Below, piece by piece: positions 32,861 to 35,891 of a stretch of DNA of 35,891 bases. Within the stretch, counting starts at the first letter, position 1. Every line of letters starts with the position of its first letter. Location of the stretch: positions 1 to 35,891 of the forward strand of contig JANYEC010000003.1 of the NCBI GenBank assembly GCA_025363295.1, written 5' to 3'. The translations under genes were made by a program, and so were the position numbers. This DNA is from Akkermansiaceae bacterium. Its GTDB lineage: Bacteria > Verrucomicrobiota > Verrucomicrobiia > Verrucomicrobiales > Akkermansiaceae. Below the pieces are notes generated by a model that saw nothing but the letters and a program-made list of their open reading frames with translations, did not search any database and had not been told where the DNA came from.

Positions 32861-33571
32861 ATGATTTTAGGATTGATGGAACCTTCCGGAATGATCGAGC
32901 AAGGTGGCCCGCTGGTGTGGGTGCTTTTGGGTCTCGCGTTTATTGGCTCGGTGTGTGTGGTGGAGCGTCTTTTCTTCTTCCACCGGGCGCGGATCAATGT
33001 GGGGGATTTACTGGTAGGGCTGTCACATCACATTCGGCGTCGGGCATTTGCGGAGGCGCTGCACGAGGCTGCACGGGCTCCGGGGCCGGTGGCGCGGGTC
33101 GCGCATGCTGCGCTTTTAAGGTATTATCTGGATCGGCGGGATCTGCGAGATGTGGTGCAGGAAGCAGGTCAGTTAGAGGTGCCGAGGATTGAGAAAAACA
33201 TCCGGGCGATCTTAGGAGCCGCGTTGCTCGCACCGTTGGTCGGTTTGTTAGGAACGATGGTGGCAATGTTAGATACGTTCCAAAAAATCAATGAGAAGGG
33301 TGGTTTTTCGGGGCCTTCAGATTTGTCAGGTGGGGTGCAGTCCGCCTTGATTGTTTCGGTGTTAGGTCTCACGGTTGCCGTGCCGCTGTACTTGTTTTAT
33401 CTCTATTTTTTAGGGCGGGCGCTGCGGTTAGTGCATCGGATCGAGCGTGCGGGTATTGAGATGGTGCATTTGATCGCGGATACCCGCGAAGAGGAGGAAT
33501 TTGCGCCATTCCGGGGTGAGGTCACGGCGGGCAAGAGGCATCCGAAACCTCAAAAGGAGCCTGCAAAATGA
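32861..33571 (+). CDS. ExbB/TolQ/MotA-family membrane protein with altered channel residues
   Basis: ExbB-type proteins form a pentameric proton channel around ExbD and power TonB. This 236-residue protein has a first membrane segment 'GGPLVWVLLGLAFIGSVCVVERLFFFHRA', then a cytoplasmic helical part, then 'ILGAALLAPLVGLLGTMVAMLDTF' and 'GVQSALIVSVLGLTVAVPLYLFYLYFLG'. The first conserved Thr is kept ('LLGTM'). The position of the conserved Glu in 'AEALLATAIGL' of E. coli ExbB (E176) is Ser here, and that of T181 is also Ser. The frame opens at 32816; I use the ATG at 32861. It overlaps the ExbD-like gene by ATGA. Confidence 0.87.
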   Translation: MILGLMEPSGMIEQGGPLVWVLLGLAFIGSVCVVERLFFFHRARINVGDLLVGLSHHIRRRAFAEALHEAARAPGPVARVAHAALLRYYLDRRDLRDVVQEAGQLEVPRIEKNIRAILGAALLAPLVGLLGTMVAMLDTFQKINEKGGFSGPSDLSGGVQSALIVSVLGLTVAVPLYLFYLYFLGRALRLVHRIERAGIEMVHLIADTREEEEFAPFRGEVTAGKRHPKPQKEPAK

Positions 33572-34017
33572 AGTTAGAAATTACCTTGCCAGAGCGCCCG
33601 GGCCTGTTGCATGCGGTGCCAATTTTGAATTTGTTTACGTTGCTTTTATTTTTCCTGCTGCTGGGACCATCGCTGGTGATGCAGTCCGGCGTGGCGGTGG
33701 AAATGGCACCTTCGCGGTTTCAAATGCAGCGCTACGAAGACACGCTGGTAGTCACGCTGGGCCCAGGAGAACCGCTGCCGCGCATTCACTTCGGGCGCGA
33801 TCCGGTGACGATGGGTCAGCTCGCGGCGAGGTTAGACGAGCTTCATTCGAGAGGTGCATCAGCAAAGGCAATCGTGCTTTTGCAGTCGGATATGGGCACG
33901 CCGGTGGGCGTCGAGCGTGAGGCCACTGAGCTGATTTTGGGGAAGGGCTTCCGGCTTGCGATCGTGGGAAAAAGCGCAGCGAAAACGAAGGTCACCGTGC
34001 CTAAAACCGCGCCCTAA
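33568..34017 (+). CDS. ExbD/TolR-like protein lacking the conserved membrane Asp
   Basis: This 149-residue protein has the ExbD layout: a short cytoplasmic N-terminus, one membrane helix (about 17-40) and a periplasmic domain. The canonical 'VTPFIDVMLVLL' reads 'AVPILNLFTLLLFFLLLG', so the proton-carrying Asp (D25 in E. coli ExbD) is Asn, and the helix has no acidic residue. The periplasmic part keeps family features ('VVTLGPGEPLPRIHFGRDPVTMGQLAARLDEL', 'AIVLLQSDMGTPVGVEREATELILGKGFRLAIVGK'). It sits between the ExbB-like and TonB-like genes, so the operon role is clear but energy coupling is doubtful. Confidence 0.85.
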   Translation: MKLEITLPERPGLLHAVPILNLFTLLLFFLLLGPSLVMQSGVAVEMAPSRFQMQRYEDTLVVTLGPGEPLPRIHFGRDPVTMGQLAARLDELHSRGASAKAIVLLQSDMGTPVGVEREATELILGKGFRLAIVGKSAAKTKVTVPKTAP

Positions 34018-34020
34018 GCT

Positions 34021-34812
34021 ATGGTTAGCACCGCTAAAAGTCGCCCGAGGCTGATGAATACTCCTGAGCGGGTGTTTTCTTGGCATGGGCGGAAACGGTC
34101 ATATTTTCCAACTCTATTAGCCATCCTGGTGGTGGCTTCTGCATTCATGATTTTACTGGGCACCGTGCGGGTGAAAGTGGTTTCTCCGGCAATGAGGGCT
34201 CCACGAAAAGCCTCCCTAATTTATCTAACTGATGATTTGCAGGGCCATGCACTGGCTCTTCAAGCACAGGAAGGCGGGCCATTTCCTTCGCGTTTCGAGC
34301 CGGCGCAATGGGAGGGAATGGCCGCACTGGAATCGGAGGTGGCTGCTGCATCTCGGGGACCGCGCAATCCCTACACCCCGACTCTGCGGGATCTGCCTGA
34401 GGAAAAACTAACACCGCCGACGGAGCTTTCCTCGAAAGGCGAGACCGTTTTCCCGAAACACCTTTTGACTCCCCGTGCGGTGCCGGACTTGGCGAATTTA
34501 AAACCTGCACCAACGCTTTATCCGCTCTCGGGCATCACGCCCGAGGCAATACCCTCGACGCTCCCGCCATTTTCGGCAGCCGTGGACGGAGCGATGAGCT
34601 CGGCGACATGGCGTTTCCTTGTCCGACTCAATTCCGCTGGCGGTGTGGTCGATTGCGTTTCGCTGGAAAAAGGCGGCGAGGCGGGTGGATTGGAATTGGA
34701 AACCTGGCTGCGCAGCATTCAATTTCTGACTCTATCTGAAAAGCCATTCCGTTGGATCGCCCTAGGAATCGGATTCATCAATCAACCCAACGATGGACCT
34801 GACGATCACTAA
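34021..34812 (+). CDS. Divergent TonB-like protein
   Basis: This 263-residue protein has a basic N-terminus, one membrane helix 'FPTLLAILVVASAFMILLGTV' (about 29-50), a Pro-rich middle (about 100-190) and a C-terminal domain of about 65 residues ('TWRFLVRLNSAGGVVDCVSLEKGGEAGGLELETWLRSIQFLTLSEKPFRWIALGIGF'). That is the TonB plan, and 'FLVRLNSAGGVV...' resembles TonB C-terminal beta structure. TonB's Ser-His membrane pair is not evident. It starts 4 bp after the ExbD-like stop; the ATG at 34054 is an alternative. Which receptor it serves is unknown. Confidence 0.65.
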   Translation: MVSTAKSRPRLMNTPERVFSWHGRKRSYFPTLLAILVVASAFMILLGTVRVKVVSPAMRAPRKASLIYLTDDLQGHALALQAQEGGPFPSRFEPAQWEGMAALESEVAAASRGPRNPYTPTLRDLPEEKLTPPTELSSKGETVFPKHLLTPRAVPDLANLKPAPTLYPLSGITPEAIPSTLPPFSAAVDGAMSSATWRFLVRLNSAGGVVDCVSLEKGGEAGGLELETWLRSIQFLTLSEKPFRWIALGIGFINQPNDGPDDH

Positions 34813-35032
34813 TTTTGTGCTTTTCGCATTGCTGGGTGCTGCCGGGTTGGTGCTGGTTTGCACGGTTGTTTCGCGCACCTTGCACGGGCGGGCCGAGCGG
34901 CGCTCCTTGGCGAACCGGGTGATTTGCAGGCTGTGCCTTCATGCGTTCGAGGACGCCAGCCACGTCGGCACCATAAATTGCCCAATGTGCTGTGCGGCGA
35001 ATGAAAAGGGCAGAAGCAAGGGCTTGGACTGA
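34793..35032 (+). CDS. Small single-span membrane protein with zinc-ribbon-like cysteines
   Basis: This 79-residue protein has one membrane helix ('FVLFALLGAAGLVLVCTVV') and a short tail with 'VICRLCLHAFED' and 'TINCPMCCAANEKG', two CxxC pairs spaced like a zinc ribbon. It overlaps the TonB-like gene by 20 bp, a strong sign of co-translation with the ExbB-ExbD-TonB-like operon. The family is not recognised. The tail could bind Zn or Fe and act in assembly or regulation of the complex, which is an inference. Confidence 0.65.
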   Translation: MDLTITNFVLFALLGAAGLVLVCTVVSRTLHGRAERRSLANRVICRLCLHAFEDASHVGTINCPMCCAANEKGRSKGLD

Positions 35033-35193
35033 TAGGAAGTCTGAGAAGATAGTAGTTAGAAGTTAGGAGGTGACGGAGGAGGTCGATGGAATTCGAGGCA
35101 AGAAAGCGATCCAAAAAGAACGTTAGATAGGATGAAAAGTAGCCCAAAAAGAAGGGATAGATCACGAAAGTTTCATCACAAACATCGAAAAAG
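35033..35193. other. Intergenic region downstream of the ExbB-like operon
   Basis: I see no gene. The GTTAG word occurs three times in about 75 bp (35055, 35063, 35124), one of its densest non-coding clusters. No clear terminator hairpin was found. Confidence 0.4.
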
Positions 35194-35268
35194 TGGTGCA
35201 CGCTGTAGGGTTCGAACCTACGACCCCATCCGTGTGAAGGATGTGCTCTACCACTGAGCTAAGCATGC
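35194..35268 (-). tRNA. tRNA-Val (anticodon CAC)
   Basis: Read on the minus strand, the acceptor stem GCATGCT pairs with AGCGTGC. The D arm contains AGTGGTAGAGC. The anticodon arm CATCC-TTCACAC-GGATG presents CAC, which reads GTG. The T arm carries GGTTCGAACC, and CCA is encoded at the 3' end (35194-35196). It is divergent from dnaG. Confidence 0.93.
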
Positions 35269-35411
35269 GATGTCCAGAAACGCTTACGAACTGATAAGCG
35301 GGGGCGAGGATTAAGGGGCTCGGCGGCACTTGGCAAGCAATTCAGCGCTCGATTTGGATTTTATACTTTTTGATGGCTTGCCTGAGATTACTCTCCGCCT
35401 ACAGAAGAACC

Positions 35412-35891
35412 GTGGCCCAGATTCCGAAAGAAAGTGTGGAGAAAGTGCTCGAAGCGACGGACATCGTCGATTTGATCAGTTCCTACATTCAGGTGAAAAA
35501 GGCGGGCTCGCAGTTCCGCGCGAATTGCCCGTTTCACAACGAAAAGACGCCTTCGTTTTACATCACGCCGCACACCCAGCGCTTCCATTGCTTTGGCTGC
35601 GGAAAAGGGGGGAATGCCATTAACTTCGTTCGCGATTACGAAAATCTACCGTTCACGGAGGCGGTGAAGAAACTTGCCTCACGCGCCGGGATTCACGTGA
35701 TCGAAGAGAGCTCGGACCCTAACGCTGAAAAGGCAGGTCGCTCGCAAGGGCGACTGAAGGATATCCATCGGGAGGCTACGACCTTCATGCATGAGCATTT
35801 GATGAAAAATCCAGCCGCGCAGCACGCCCGGGATTATATGAAATCGCGTGGCTTTGGGAGTGAAATGGCGGCCGGTTGGTTGATCGGATGG
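35412..35891 (+). CDS. dnaG: DNA primase, N-terminal part (runs off the window)
   Basis: DnaG makes RNA primers for the replisome. 160 codons are visible, with no stop before the window ends. 'MAQIPKESVEKVLEATDIVDLISSYIQVKKAG' is the typical start. The CHC2-type zinc motif follows: 'ANCPFHNEKTPSFYI' (Cys and His) with 'RFHCFGCGKGGNAINFVRDYENLPFTEAVKKLASRAGI' (two Cys). The later part 'AAQHARDYMKSRGF' leads to the catalytic core, which lies beyond the window. The start is a GTG at 35412. The usual downstream neighbour rpoD cannot be checked. Confidence 0.95.
   Translation, partial: MAQIPKESVEKVLEATDIVDLISSYIQVKKAGSQFRANCPFHNEKTPSFYITPHTQRFHCFGCGKGGNAINFVRDYENLPFTEAVKKLASRAGIHVIEESSDPNAEKAGRSQGRLKDIHREATTFMHEHLMKNPAAQHARDYMKSRGFGSEMAAGWLIGW

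Noticed and set aside
35330..35623. A 97-codon plus-strand ORF at the right end
   Set aside because: It overlaps in another frame the dnaG start, which is unmistakable by its zinc motif.

Overview
The window looks like chromosomal DNA from a member of the Verrucomicrobiota, possibly a Luteolibacter or Haloferula-type Verrucomicrobiales bacterium. This is inferred from the mix of genes: a Ser/Thr kinase with a C-terminal helical-repeat region, an SHD1-like secreted protein, a high-potential iron-sulfur protein, an FabV-type enoyl reductase and a diverged ExbB/ExbD pair. No rRNA or marker comparison was possible. GC is moderately high except in a poorer left end (about 1-1300) and around 26400-27200. 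Most of the window is housekeeping genes on both strands in short operons.

Layout: 1-1300 is an AT-richer accessory stretch with a lipoprotein, a small translationally coupled ORF and a probably frameshifted membrane-protein gene. tRNA-Gln follows, then a cysteine desulfurase convergent with a membrane Ser/Thr kinase. 5.2-9.97 kb carries a HAD phosphatase, a TruC-like pseudouridine synthase, a small coiled-coil protein, a YdeI-like protein with a CDGSH-like tail, Dps and uronate isomerase. 10.0-13.56 kb is an accessory island: an IS1380-family element lacking a recognisable right end, a gene-poor stretch with repeats, and a hipBA toxin-antitoxin operon preceded by four operator-like repeats at an exact 41-bp period. 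An apparently orphan PotB-type permease and fabV follow on the minus strand.

15.7-25.2 kb is almost entirely plus-strand: a DUF2752 protein, pdxJ-acpS, hemB, an AI-2E-type permease, a serine hydrolase, trpS, a DJ-1 protein, a UbiA-like membrane protein, a short adenylate kinase and fmt. 25.2-27.2 kb has an acyltransferase and a secreted SHD1-like protein on the minus strand. queA and xthA converge on a HiPIP across a bidirectional terminator. An adenosine-deaminase-like gene and an M20 amidohydrolase are divergent, which suggests purine or nucleoside nitrogen use. pyrE is divergent from a four-gene operon of ExbB-like, ExbD-like, TonB-like and small zinc-ribbon proteins. The window ends with tRNA-Val and the 5' part of dnaG.

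The points most worth a second look are: (1) the ExbB/ExbD pair appears to have lost, together, the acidic residues thought to carry protons; (2) the strictly phased 41-bp repeats in front of hipB; (3) the marked excess of the pentamer GTTAG/CTAAC across genes, often at the cost of using rare Leu or Arg codons; (4) the CDGSH iron-sulfur signature on a YdeI-family protein.
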